Assembly: GCF_963877135.1 (NCBI RefSeq) | Contig: NZ_CAWNSW010000014.1 | Coordinates: 1-64,000 of the forward strand | Direction: 5' to 3' | From: Stenomitos frigidus_A | Lineage (GTDB): Bacteria > Cyanobacteriota > Cyanobacteriia > Leptolyngbyales > Leptolyngbyaceae | Length of the DNA stretch: 64,000 nt | In this document: positions 18,291 to 27,792 of the stretch, piece by piece | Layout: each line of letters begins with the position of its first letter | Position numbering within the stretch: the stretch's first letter is position 1 | Made by a program: the position numbers and the translations under genes | The notes under the pieces: model-generated | What the model saw: only the letters and a program-made list of their open reading frames with translations | Databases searched by the model: none | Told to the model about the DNA's origin: nothing

Positions 18291-21245
18291 ATGCTTTCTG
18301 AATCGTCGTCCCAAGAGTTGATAGACTTGCGACAGCGTGTCGCTGAACAAGCAGCTATGCTGTCGCAAATTGAGCAGCAGTTGCTGCACTTTAAACAGAC
18401 TGAATACACCCTGAAAGCAGCGCCTCATAAACTCTCAGTTGTACTGCAGCACTTGCCGATCGCCATCATTGAATGGAGTACAGCGTTTCAAGTCGTGGAC
18501 TGGAACCCAGCGGCTGAGAGTCTTTTTGGCTATACCAGGCAAGAAGCGATCGGTTGTCACATAACAACACTATTAACACCAGAGCATAGCCACCAAGCCA
18601 TGAGCATATGGCTTCACCAGCGCAACAGCGATCGCACCCTGAATCGTACGTTCACCAGGGATAGTAGAGTCATTACCTGTGAATGGCACAATACACCGTT
18701 GTTTGATGCCCAGCGGCAGGTGACTGGTGTGTTGTCAATCGTGCAAGCGTACACTGAACCATCACGACAATCAAAGTCTTTAACCGCTGTCTCGTTGAGT
18801 GAGTCTGCTGCACAACCGCATCCTGATCAGGAAACCGATGCGATCGCGCACATTTCACCAGCTTTTTTGAACGACGTTGTTAACGCCACAGCCGATCCCC
18901 TCTTTGTGAAAGATGAGCAGCATCGGTACATTGTGTTGAACGATCCTTTCTGCCAATTCATGGGCTGGAACCGAGCCGATGTGATTGGGCTGAATGATCA
19001 CGATATCTTTCCTGATGCAGCACAAGCTGGGTTCTTCCGCGATACTGACCAGGTGGTACTGACCAGCGGTTGCGATCGTGAAGATGAGGAAACCTTGACT
19101 AATTTGCATGGCATCACTCACATCTTCTCAACCAAAAAAGCGTGTTTGCACGATGCGTCGGGCAAACGGTTTTTAGTGGGTACCATGCGCGATATTACTG
19201 CCCTCAAGCATGCAGAAGCCGCGTTGAAGCAGGCGAAGCAAGAGTTAGAGTATCGTGTTGAAGAGCGTACGACTGAACTGCAGCAAACAGTCGCCCAGCT
19301 TCAACAAGAGGTACATGAGCGTCAGGCAGCACTGCATGAACGCAATCAAGCCGAAGCGAAGCTGCAACACACCCGCAAATTTTTAGAATCTGTGCTGAAA
19401 ACGCTGCCTGTTGCTGTCATTGCGAAAGAGGCCAAAGAGCTTCGCTATGTGCTGTGGAACCCAGCTGCTGAAGAAGTGCTTGGAGCCAATGCTAAAGACA
19501 TGATGGGCAAGAACGCTTACGATTGCTTGCCGTTAGATCGAGCTGAAGCCTTGATGGAGCACGATCGGCAGGTCTTGAAGAGCAGGCGCATCATTGATAT
19601 TCCAGAAACGTTGCTACAGACTAATGGTGAAACGCGCATTTTGCACACCAAGAAAACGGCTGTCTTTGATGAAGAGGGCAAGCCACAGTATCTGTTAGCC
19701 ATTACCGAAGACATTACCGAACGTAAGCAGGCTGAAGCGGCCTTGCGGCAGAGTGAAGCACAGTTGCGGGAGCTGGCTCAACGCGAAGAATTGCTCAATC
19801 GCGTTGCCAATCAAATTCGCAGTTCCCTGGATCTGGATACCATTCTTCAAACGACGGTGCATGAAGTCCGTAACCTGTTGAAGATCGATCGCTGTAGCTT
19901 TTGCTGGTATCACACCCAGTCTGAGCAGCGATCCAGCCTTGAATTTACCCACGAGTCACGTGATGCTGCGTTTCCTAGCTTTCTTGGTACCTATCCACAA
20001 GACCTCAGTCAGCCAGCCGATCGCCGTAACCCCATTGTTGAGAGCCTACTGAGCCAAACACCTTATTGCGTCCATGATGTTGCGACCGATCCACATCTGA
20101 AGCCAGAAGCGCGTGAAATCCTGCACTTTTATGGCTATCATTCTGAGCTTCTACTGCCTGTCCCCATACTCTCTGGTCAGCTGGGTGGCATTCATTGTGG
20201 TCATCACACCGCTGTCCGTCCGTGGAGCGACTCGGAAATAGAACTGCTGCAAGCGGTTGCCAGCCAGCTTGCGATCGCCATTAATCAGGCAGAACTTTAC
20301 AACCAGAGCGTCACTGCTGCAAACACTGCTCAACAACAGGCACAGCAATTAGAGCAAGCCCTACAAGAGCTCCAGCAGGCGCAGGCGCAAATGGTACAAA
20401 GCGAGAAGATGTCGAGTTTGGGGCAACTGGTGGCCGGCGTGGCTCATGAAATTAACAATCCTGTCAACTTTATCTACGGCAATCTCACTTACGCCAACGA
20501 ATATACCCAAGATCTGCTCAATCTCCTCGGCTTATATCAGCAGCATTACCCAACCCCGGCATCACAAATCAAGTCCGTTGCCGATGCGATCGACATCCAG
20601 TTTGTCATTACTGATCTACCGAGACTGCTGACATCCATGAAAGTAGGTGCTGACCGCATTCAGCAGATCGTCGCGTCTTTGCGAACTTTTTCTCGCATGG
20701 ACGAAGCTGAGTTCAAAGCGGTCAATATTCACGAAGGTATTGATAGCACTCTGATGATTTTGCAGAGTCGCCTCAAGGTGCAACAGCTTCGTAGTAAGGG
20801 GCGAGAGTATACCCGCCCGCCGATCGAAATTATTAAAGACTATGGTGACTTGCCCCTGGTCGAGTGCTACGCGGGGCAGCTTAATCAGGTGTTCATGAAT
20901 ATTCTTAGCAATGCGATCGATGCGTTAGATGAGGGGGACAGTCAACGTGACGCTGGTGCCGTAGAGCAAAATCCCAACACGATTTGCATTCGCACCCAAC
21001 TCGTCACAGACGATCGCGTCATGATTGCGATCGCTGATAATGGCCCTGGCATCGCCGAAACAGCTCGGCAGCGCTTGTTTGACCCCTTCTTTACCACGAA
21101 GCCGGTCGGCAAGGGGACAGGCATGGGCTTATCCATTAGCTATCAAATCGTCACAGAGCGGCATGGTGGCTCGTTGCGCTGCCTTTCGTCTCCTGGAGAA
21201 GGTACAGAATTCATCATTGAAATTCCTTTACAGCAATCGGTGTAG
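18291..21245 (+). CDS. Hybrid-sensor-type histidine kinase with three PAS and one GAF domain
   Basis: A 984-residue soluble kinase. Domains in order are a short coiled coil; PAS 1 (about 45-150, VVDWNPAAESLFGYTRQEAIG); PAS 2 (about 195-305, FVKDEQHRYIVLNDPFC); a coiled coil; PAS 3 (about 360-480, YVLWNPAAEEVLGANAKDM); GAF (about 495-670, DTILQTTVHEVRNLL); a second coiled coil; HisKA with the phospho-accepting histidine in GVAHEINNP near 717; and HATPase_c with NILSNAIDAL, DNGPGIAE and GKGTGMGLSI. There is no transmembrane helix, so it senses a cytoplasmic signal. No response regulator is adjacent, so it is an orphan kinase. Confidence 0.95.
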   Translation: MLSESSSQELIDLRQRVAEQAAMLSQIEQQLLHFKQTEYTLKAAPHKLSVVLQHLPIAIIEWSTAFQVVDWNPAAESLFGYTRQEAIGCHITTLLTPEHSHQAMSIWLHQRNSDRTLNRTFTRDSRVITCEWHNTPLFDAQRQVTGVLSIVQAYTEPSRQSKSLTAVSLSESAAQPHPDQETDAIAHISPAFLNDVVNATADPLFVKDEQHRYIVLNDPFCQFMGWNRADVIGLNDHDIFPDAAQAGFFRDTDQVVLTSGCDREDEETLTNLHGITHIFSTKKACLHDASGKRFLVGTMRDITALKHAEAALKQAKQELEYRVEERTTELQQTVAQLQQEVHERQAALHERNQAEAKLQHTRKFLESVLKTLPVAVIAKEAKELRYVLWNPAAEEVLGANAKDMMGKNAYDCLPLDRAEALMEHDRQVLKSRRIIDIPETLLQTNGETRILHTKKTAVFDEEGKPQYLLAITEDITERKQAEAALRQSEAQLRELAQREELLNRVANQIRSSLDLDTILQTTVHEVRNLLKIDRCSFCWYHTQSEQRSSLEFTHESRDAAFPSFLGTYPQDLSQPADRRNPIVESLLSQTPYCVHDVATDPHLKPEAREILHFYGYHSELLLPVPILSGQLGGIHCGHHTAVRPWSDSEIELLQAVASQLAIAINQAELYNQSVTAANTAQQQAQQLEQALQELQQAQAQMVQSEKMSSLGQLVAGVAHEINNPVNFIYGNLTYANEYTQDLLNLLGLYQQHYPTPASQIKSVADAIDIQFVITDLPRLLTSMKVGADRIQQIVASLRTFSRMDEAEFKAVNIHEGIDSTLMILQSRLKVQQLRSKGREYTRPPIEIIKDYGDLPLVECYAGQLNQVFMNILSNAIDALDEGDSQRDAGAVEQNPNTICIRTQLVTDDRVMIAIADNGPGIAETARQRLFDPFFTTKPVGKGTGMGLSISYQIVTERHGGSLRCLSSPGEGTEFIIEIPLQQSV

Positions 21246-21407
21246 TCAATGACTGTCTCATTGACTGTCTCATTGAAGCCCCACCCCAGCTTGTTAGAGG
21301 CTATCGGCTTGAGCCTGACTATAAACTGCTTCCGTGTGGTCGCCATCCAAAAAGTCTGTCCTACACTTGAAGAGCAAACTGGTCATTCAATCTACAGACT
21401 GCATTCT

Positions 21408-21989
21408 ATGACGTACACGCCTAAAATTCTGGCCTTTGCTGGCAGTACCCGGACTGATTCGTTTAATAAGAAGCTTGTTAAGATCGCTGCTCAAGGTGCA
21501 AGAGCAGCAGGAGCAGAGGCAACATTCATCGATTTGCGGGATTTTTCGATGCCTTTGTTCGATGAAGATCTGGAAGCACGTGAAGAACTTCCGGCAGGTG
21601 CGCGACAGTTCAAAGATCTCCTACTAGCCCATGACGGCTTATTGATTGCTTCGCCTGAATACAACAGTTCACTGACGGCCGTGTTGAAAAATGCGATCGA
21701 CTGGGCGTCTCGCCCTGCTCCGGGGGAAGCGCCATTGGGCTGCTTTGCCGGTAAGGTTGCCTCACTGATGAGTACGTCTCCTGGTGCTTTGGGTGGTTTA
21801 CGCGGCCTAGTACACCTGCGCTCAATTTTGGGCAACATCAAAGTCATTGTGCTGCCAGACCAAATTGCCGTTGGGCACGCCTACGAAGCCTTTCAGATTG
21901 ATGGCAGTCTGAAAGACCCCAAGCAGCAGGCCGAGATCGCTAGTCTCGGTGAAAATGTGGCAGCGATCGTGGCAAAGCTAAAAACGTAA
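21408..21989 (+). CDS. NADPH-dependent FMN reductase family protein
   Basis: A flavodoxin-like fold protein of 193 residues. The FMN phosphate loop is FAGSTRTDSFNKKL near residue 10, and the second signature is SPEYNSSLTAVLKNAIDW near 80, as in azoreductase/quinone-reductase relatives. Such enzymes reduce FMN, quinones or chromate with NAD(P)H in the cytoplasm. ATG at 21408 is chosen because the family begins at this point; the open frame continues 53 codons upstream to just after the kinase stop, but that part is not conserved in style. Confidence 0.9.
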   Translation: MTYTPKILAFAGSTRTDSFNKKLVKIAAQGARAAGAEATFIDLRDFSMPLFDEDLEAREELPAGARQFKDLLLAHDGLLIASPEYNSSLTAVLKNAIDWASRPAPGEAPLGCFAGKVASLMSTSPGALGGLRGLVHLRSILGNIKVIVLPDQIAVGHAYEAFQIDGSLKDPKQQAEIASLGENVAAIVAKLKT

Positions 21990-22066
21990 CAGTCTGAGCG
22001 CCCAGCCAGCCTTACTTGAAAGCCACTAGGTGCAAGGCTCCGTCTTGTCTTTTCTCTGGATGAGTC

Positions 22067-23731
22067 TTACAGCACCTTGCTGAGATATTGATGAATGAAC
22101 TGTACCGCGATCGACCCTTCGCCTACGCCAGAGGCGACCCGCTTAACTGAACCTTGGCGCACGTCACCTGCCGCAAAAATGCCGGGAACATTGGTCTCCA
22201 GCAAAAACGGGTTACGCTCCAACGTCCATCCTTTGGGCCGTGGCTGATCTCGCGTCAGATCTGGCCCGGTTGAAATAAAGCCTTGTTTATCTCGTTCCAC
22301 GACGCCGTCTAACCAATCGGTGCGAGGGCTGGCACCGATGAAGACAAATAACGAGGTTGCGGGTACCGTGTTGTTTTCGCCCGTTTCCGCGTTAGCAATG
22401 ACGATCGCTTCCAGGTGTGTTTCTCCTTTGACCTCAATCACACTGCAGCCTGTACAAACGCTAATGTTTTCTGTGGCTTCAATTTGCTCGATCAAATACT
22501 GCGACATGCTTTTTGTCAGCGATTCACCCCGCACCAATATCACGACACGACGAGCATATTTAGAGAAATGCATCGCTGCCTGTCCAGCTGAGTTGGCGCC
22601 ACCGATGATATAAACGTCTTCACCACCACAGGCGATCGCCTCAGTCATTGCTGCACCATAGTAGACGCCCGCGCTGTTCAGTTGATCGATCCCCGGCACA
22701 TCCAGCTTGCGGTAAGAGACACCCGTTGCAATCATCAACGCATGGCAGCTCAGCTCACTCCCATCCGCCAGTTTGACAATGCGATACGGATCTTCGACCC
22801 GCACACCGATCGCCTCTTGCGCCAAAATTTCTACCCCAAAGCGGCGCGCTTGCGTCACCGCGCGCCGAGCTAAATCAGCACCGCTTAGCCCTACAGGAAA
22901 GCCCAAGTAGTTTTCGATCCGAGAACTGGAGCCAGCCTGTCCACCGGGCGCGTCGCGTTCAAGCATCACAGTACTCAGCCCTTCCGAAGCGCCATACACT
23001 CCCGCCGCCAAACCAGCGGGTCCACCGCCGACAATCACCAGATCGTAGAACGGACGCTCTGCATGGGTTCTCAGACCAATTTTTTCTGCCAGTTGAGCGT
23101 TGGATGGCTGCACCAACTGTGAGCCATCGGGAAAGAGCACCAGCGGTAGCTGTTGTCGATCGTCCGACTCAGCGTATGTAACCAAGCGCCTTGCCTCTGT
23201 CTCTAACTCAAGGTCTAGCCACTGGTAGGGTACTTGATTGCTAGCCAAAAAGCGTTTGACTTGATGCGATTGCGGCGACCAGCGAGAACCTACGACACGG
23301 ATGCCCTCAAAAGGCGGATGAAAGTTTGCCTTCCAGTCATCTAGCAGATCATCTAGCACTGGATAGAGGCGCTCTTCCGGTGGGTCCCACGGCTTTAACA
23401 GATAGTAATCAATTTGGGTCGAGTTAATGGCACGAATGGCGGCATCTGTATCTGCGTAAGCAGTCAGCAAGGCACGTTTGGTCGTCGGAAAGAGCTTTAG
23501 TGCGTGTTCTAGGAACTCAACGCCGTTCATTTGGGGCATGCGCTGATCGACTAAAAATAAGGCGATCGGTTCATCCCGTAACTTGAGCTTTTCAACCGTC
23601 GACAGGGCAACAGCACCAGACTCGGCGCGGACAATGCGAAAGCGACCGCCATACTGCTGACGCAAATCCCTTGCTACTGCTTGTAACACTTCGGGGTCAT
23701 CATCAACGGTCAGAATGACAGGTTTAGCCAT
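22067..23731 (-). CDS. Receiver / glutaredoxin-like / thioredoxin-reductase-like fusion
   Basis: Three modules are fused. Residues about 5-125 are a response-regulator receiver with the acidic DDD pocket and the phospho-acceptor aspartate in LFLVDQRMPQMNG. Residues about 145-222 resemble a glutaredoxin fold, but the active-site position reads SPQS instead of CPxC. The rest is a thioredoxin-reductase-like flavoprotein with FAD motif VIVGGGPAGLAAGVYGASEG and NAD(P) motif YIIGGANSAGQAA. The redox CxxC of thioredoxin reductase is replaced by YGAAMTEA, so it cannot reduce thioredoxin by the usual route. ATG at 23731 opens MAKPVILTVDDD. Phosphorylation may gate flavin chemistry; that is inference. 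Confidence 0.9.
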   Translation of the reverse strand: MAKPVILTVDDDPEVLQAVARDLRQQYGGRFRIVRAESGAVALSTVEKLKLRDEPIALFLVDQRMPQMNGVEFLEHALKLFPTTKRALLTAYADTDAAIRAINSTQIDYYLLKPWDPPEERLYPVLDDLLDDWKANFHPPFEGIRVVGSRWSPQSHQVKRFLASNQVPYQWLDLELETEARRLVTYAESDDRQQLPLVLFPDGSQLVQPSNAQLAEKIGLRTHAERPFYDLVIVGGGPAGLAAGVYGASEGLSTVMLERDAPGGQAGSSSRIENYLGFPVGLSGADLARRAVTQARRFGVEILAQEAIGVRVEDPYRIVKLADGSELSCHALMIATGVSYRKLDVPGIDQLNSAGVYYGAAMTEAIACGGEDVYIIGGANSAGQAAMHFSKYARRVVILVRGESLTKSMSQYLIEQIEATENISVCTGCSVIEVKGETHLEAIVIANAETGENNTVPATSLFVFIGASPRTDWLDGVVERDKQGFISTGPDLTRDQPRPKGWTLERNPFLLETNVPGIFAAGDVRQGSVKRVASGVGEGSIAVQFIHQYLSKVL

Positions 23732-23816
23732 GCACACTACCAACTTCTTCTTCGCTACTTATAACCCTGTACCTAGCCAATCATGTTTTGAAAGGCTTTA
23801 ATAAGCTTTCAAAACA

Positions 23817-24362
23817 TCATCCCGAACGCTGCATCTTTAGAGCGATCGGATCAAAACCGGGATCAAACTGAGTCTTGTCATCAAAATACGCGTCTTTGAG
23901 ATGAACCTGAAACAAATCTGCTCCCCTCAAATCAGCGCCACCTAAATTCGCTCTATAAAAACTAGCGTGCAGTAGATCAGCGCCAGACAGAGTAGCCCCC
24001 TTCAAATCAGCGTCTCTTAGATCTGCATTTGAGAGGTTAACCTCCCTCAAATCAGCACCACATAGCCTGGTGCCGTGCAGCTTAGCCTCCCGCATATCTG
24101 CTTTATGTAATGTAGCGCTCTCCAAGTTAGCTTGAGTCAAGTCAGCTTTTTGCAAACTAGCATGACTCAAATTGGCGCTGCTTAAATCAGCCTCCATTAA
24201 ATCAGCGTTCAGCAGATTGGCATCGCCAAGATCAGCGTCCTGAAGATTAATACCTCGTAAGTTCGCCTGTTTCAAAACGATCGCTCTGAGGTTGGCCCTA
24301 CTAAAATCTCTCACCCCAGTCGCATAGCGCTCCAATAGTTCAGTCGCACCGCTGCTAAACAT
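23817..24362 (-). CDS. Pentapeptide-repeat protein
   Basis: From about residue 20 the protein consists of A(D/N)Lxx pentapeptides, for example ANLRGINLQDADLGDANLL, which should fold into a right-handed quadrilateral beta-helix. The start ATG at 24362 has the strong site AGGAGAG seven bases upstream, whereas the longer frame to 24500 has none. The N-terminus (MFSSGATELLERYATGVRDF) closely matches that of the pentapeptide protein at 61481, so the two are paralogues. Function is unknown; some such proteins mimic DNA and inhibit gyrase, but most cyanobacterial ones are uncharacterised. Confidence 0.92.
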   Translation of the reverse strand: MFSSGATELLERYATGVRDFSRANLRAIVLKQANLRGINLQDADLGDANLLNADLMEADLSSANLSHASLQKADLTQANLESATLHKADMREAKLHGTRLCGADLREVNLSNADLRDADLKGATLSGADLLHASFYRANLGGADLRGADLFQVHLKDAYFDDKTQFDPGFDPIALKMQRSG

Positions 24363-24622
24363 AATGTCTCTCCTGATTAATGGAAGCCGCTTGCCCCCAT
24401 TAATGATCAGTGAAAGTCTAGCGCGTTCGTGGCGATCAAGCATCCTCCTCCAAGGCTGACGCGAACTCTTCTCAACAGTCTTGGTAGGGTGAATTGGCAC
24501 AACAGTGATAGGCGTCTAGCGTCTGGTTGTCTGCCAATTTAAGATGGATAGACAAAAGCTGGATCTGTTGCGAAGCCTACTGTCCTGCATGCTCCCAGAC
24601 TAATTGTGTGAGCATGCAGACG

Positions 24623-25165
24623 TTACTTGATGGTCTCAGACCCGATGATTTTAGCAGGGATACCAACGGCTGTTGCTTTCGGTGGAACATCAGACAAAAC
24701 GACCGCATTCGCTCCAATGTTTGCATCATCGCCAACTGTAACATTGCCAAGGATCACCGCACCAGCGCCAACATTGACCCGCTTGCCTAATTTCGGAGCA
24801 TCGAAGTGGCGGTCAAGATAACGCAGCCCTAGCGTTACCCCTTGTCGAATGATACTGTCATCGCCAATATGGCAGTAACCATGAATAACAATTCCCCCTT
24901 GATGCTCGATAACTACTCGACGACCAAGTTCTACTGTATAAGGCAATTCAATGCCGTAACCATTGCGGATTTTTCGATATAGCGCTTGATAAAGCAGACT
25001 AAAAGGGGCCCGCACTAGCTTTGGCTCAAGCGTCATACGCCATACGCCAAAGCGATGTACTGCTACGGCTCGAAACCCTGGTTTGGTCCAGTCACGTCCG
25101 TGAACCTCCCAGTCTTCCTGAATTTGCTGCCAAAGCCCTAACGGCTCAGTCTCGCCAGTGCTCAA
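24623..25165 (-). CDS. Serine O-acetyltransferase-like hexapeptide acetyltransferase
   Basis: A left-handed beta-helix acetyltransferase of the CysE/EpsB type. Hexapeptide turns are visible from about residue 78 (VELGRRVVIEHQGGIVIHG, then GAGAVILGNVTVGDDANIGANAV). The histidine in IEHQGG and the sequence DDSIIRQGVTLG correspond to the active site. The N-terminal helix (LWQQIQEDWEVHGRDW) fits the serine-acetyltransferase-like group found in exopolysaccharide clusters. Its start overlaps the stop of the upstream GT2 gene by four bases, so the two are translationally coupled. It probably acetylates a sugar or polysaccharide rather than serine for cysteine synthesis. Confidence 0.85.
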   Translation of the reverse strand: MSTGETEPLGLWQQIQEDWEVHGRDWTKPGFRAVAVHRFGVWRMTLEPKLVRAPFSLLYQALYRKIRNGYGIELPYTVELGRRVVIEHQGGIVIHGYCHIGDDSIIRQGVTLGLRYLDRHFDAPKLGKRVNVGAGAVILGNVTVGDDANIGANAVVLSDVPPKATAVGIPAKIIGSETIK

Positions 25166-26154
25166 ATCTGTCCTCCCCTCACAAACACACTGTTTACTAG
25201 AAAATCACTCCAGATTTTTGGGGGATCGGTATCAGGTTTGCGTTGAATGGCTCGCCGCCAGCGCCATAGAGTGAAACCTGAAAGCCAGGCTGCATCAGCT
25301 AGTGCTGCATATAACCAGCCATGATTTTTCAAAAAGTAGCGTCGCCGAGAGTCAAACCAATAGGTGGGCATACGTTTGGGTGGGCGTTTAGAATCGGTCA
25401 CCCCAGAGCTTTGACCCACAAAATGGACAACGTGACTTTGCGGTACGTACCAGCAAGCCCATCCAGCCCGATGTGCTCTCAAGCAAAAGTCAACTTCCTC
25501 AAAATACATGAAGTAGTCTTCATCTAGTAAGCCGATCGATTCAAACACTTCCCGACGAATCATCATGCTTGCACCCGCCACCCAATCCGTCTGGTGGGGG
25601 GAATCAGCAACTTTTGGTGCAACTGCCCATTGCGAAAGTAGCTTAGACATGACACCCAATCGTAAACCGAACTCTAGTTCTCCCAAAATATTCGGAAACC
25701 GAAAGGCTGATTGCTGCGACGTTGTGTCTAAATCCTCTAACCGGCTGCCTGCAATCCCAACATCCGGCCGATTTTCCATAAACTCCAACAACGCTTTGAT
25801 AGCGCCTGGACGAATAACGGTATCCGGATTAAGCAGCAGTACATAAGGGCATGAAGCTGTTGGCGCTAAAACGGGACGGATGGCTGCATTGTTGCCAAAG
25901 GCAAAACCACCATTTCGGTCTAGCGGCATCAGCGTAGCCCAGTCATGCCATTGGTTCGTGCTCATTGCAGACGCAATCTTCTCAACTGAACCATCACCAG
26001 AAGCATTATCGGTGACTACAACGTGACTACCAGGGATTGCCCGAATCTCCTCTGATAGAGAGTGCAAGCAGTCGATCGTTAACGCTGGTGTCTTGTAGTT
26101 AAGAACAACAACCAGTAGCGTTGTTGTTTGATCTAATTGAACCGTATTGGACAT
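25162..26154 (-). CDS. Family 2 glycosyltransferase
   Basis: A GT-A fold glycosyltransferase of the rhamnosyltransferase-like type. VVLNYKTPALTIDCL near residue 16 begins the nucleotide-sugar domain, VVTDNASGDGSVE follows, LLLNPDTVIRPGA contains the metal-binding DxD equivalent, and MYFEEVDFCLRAHRAGW near 220 holds the catalytic-base region. It should transfer a sugar from a nucleotide donor to a lipid-linked or polymer acceptor at the cytoplasmic face. It is the first gene of a pair with the acetyltransferase and lies next to a polymerase gene. Confidence 0.93.
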   Translation of the reverse strand: MSNTVQLDQTTTLLVVVLNYKTPALTIDCLHSLSEEIRAIPGSHVVVTDNASGDGSVEKIASAMSTNQWHDWATLMPLDRNGGFAFGNNAAIRPVLAPTASCPYVLLLNPDTVIRPGAIKALLEFMENRPDVGIAGSRLEDLDTTSQQSAFRFPNILGELEFGLRLGVMSKLLSQWAVAPKVADSPHQTDWVAGASMMIRREVFESIGLLDEDYFMYFEEVDFCLRAHRAGWACWYVPQSHVVHFVGQSSGVTDSKRPPKRMPTYWFDSRRRYFLKNHGWLYAALADAAWLSGFTLWRWRRAIQRKPDTDPPKIWSDFLVNSVFVRGGQI

Positions 26155-26306
26155 TAGAACAAACCTTAATTTAGAGAGAAACTATAAGTCTTCATTCAAA
26201 AATATCCGTTATCGCGTATCAGAGATCTCCGTAAAGGCTATCACAATGATCAGACTCAAACTGAACAGGCAATGCATCTCGATATGGCACCGAACCTTTT
26301 ATTGCT

Positions 26307-27644
26307 TCACCTAACTTGCCTGACAAGTGGCTGTCGAGCCGGAAAACCTTGTGATTCTCGGGTCAGAAGCACTCCGGTAAGGCCACCACCCGCCAATGTG
26401 TAAATTGGATTGGGAAAAGCATTCAAAACGCAATCCAGGGCATACATAGCCAGCCCTGCTGCGATCGCAGCTGCAATCACAATGTTAGGGTGTGACCAAG
26501 AAGCAGGCGGGTAGAAATACCAGAAGCCTAAAACAGGCAAGAGTAACGCTGTAAAAACGCTCACTAACCCAACTAACCCATTGATACCAAAGGCAATAAT
26601 CCACAGGCTATCAGTGATTGTTATGACATAACCACCCTCTTTATAAAGCATATTTCTGCCAAAGCCGCCCCAGCCAAATAAGATTCTTTGGCGTGCTTTA
26701 GCTGAAAGGACTTCTTCATTCATAAATCTGAATCCAAGAGATTGCAGACGCTCTGGATCAAAGAAATTTGTTAAAAAGTCAATGATTTCTTGTCCAGGAA
26801 AATCGCCAATCACTCCTAGGTATAGGTAAATAAACATTCCACCTATGATGAACCATAGTAAAAAACCGGTTCGGTACCACTGCGCTGTAATGACAATAAT
26901 CAGCCCTGCAGCCAGCAAGGAATAAGCGCCAGTTGCCCTGACTAAAATAAACGTTACTAATAAAAAGCCAACAATCCAGCTGATCGGAATGTTTCGAATC
27001 TGCTTGATTGTTTTAGTTCTCCATAGCACAACTCCCATTAAGGTAGCGAACATCATCCACGTACCTAGTACCAAGCCATTCTGCAGAAAAACGGACGGTC
27101 TGTATGCTCCATAGCGAATGTCTGCAGCTCCAGCCGTGAAGCGGTAGATAAGCCCATGCAGGTTAACATGAGTGGCAGTCTCAAAAAGACATAAAGGAGC
27201 GTAAAGTAGTCCGCCATAAAAAATGCCAATTGCTAACTGACGCAATCCGGAAAAGTTATTGAGATAGATGCGACCCAGAAAGTAGGGGACACCCCAGCCC
27301 ATCGTTTGCCCAATAGTACTGGAAAACCCATCATAGGCACCAAGGCCATTGGTCATTGATGAAGCGAAGGGACAGAGGCAGTAAACGACGATCGGTATGT
27401 CAAACCAGTGGAATCTAAATACCTTAAAACGGTCAACGTTATAAAGACACGTTGCAAGTAAAACAGCCAAGTACGTTGCTGACATTTTGTTGTATTCCAC
27501 TGGAAGACCAGGCAATTTAAATTCGGCTAATGGTAAGAACAGCCAGGCTGTCACAAAACTAATAACCAATGCTCGCTGCGGCGGAAAGCGAATAAACAAA
27601 TAAACAACGATCGGGAACCAGGCATACAAAACGAGAGTATTCAT
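26307..27644 (-). CDS. Wzy/O-antigen-ligase-like membrane polymerase
   Basis: A 445-residue integral membrane protein with about 10-12 hydrophobic helices and a long periplasmic-type loop between residues about 290 and 345. This is the usual outline of O-antigen polymerases and ligases (Wzy/WaaL). The loop includes EEVLSAKARQRILFGWGGFGRN, similar to the RxxLFGWGxxG-type signature of the superfamily. Sequence conservation is low in this family, so polymerase versus ligase cannot be told. Its neighbours, a GT2, an acetyltransferase and a dioxygenase, support a role in surface polysaccharide synthesis. Base composition is more A/T-rich than the flanking housekeeping genes. Confidence 0.8.
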   Translation of the reverse strand: MNTLVLYAWFPIVVYLFIRFPPQRALVISFVTAWLFLPLAEFKLPGLPVEYNKMSATYLAVLLATCLYNVDRFKVFRFHWFDIPIVVYCLCPFASSMTNGLGAYDGFSSTIGQTMGWGVPYFLGRIYLNNFSGLRQLAIGIFYGGLLYAPLCLFETATHVNLHGLIYRFTAGAADIRYGAYRPSVFLQNGLVLGTWMMFATLMGVVLWRTKTIKQIRNIPISWIVGFLLVTFILVRATGAYSLLAAGLIIVITAQWYRTGFLLWFIIGGMFIYLYLGVIGDFPGQEIIDFLTNFFDPERLQSLGFRFMNEEVLSAKARQRILFGWGGFGRNMLYKEGGYVITITDSLWIIAFGINGLVGLVSVFTALLLPVLGFWYFYPPASWSHPNIVIAAAIAAGLAMYALDCVLNAFPNPIYTLAGGGLTGVLLTRESQGFPARQPLVRQVR

Positions 27645-27792
27645 AGTTCACCTTCATCAAACCAAAACAGTAGAATGGCAACTGGCAAGGAGCAAAAACG
27701 GTACCAGAATGTAAGACGCACATTTCTCGCTCTTTGCCAGTTGAGAAAGGTCTGACTTCGAGCAGGTGCTGCAGGGAGAAATCGTTGGCTAA

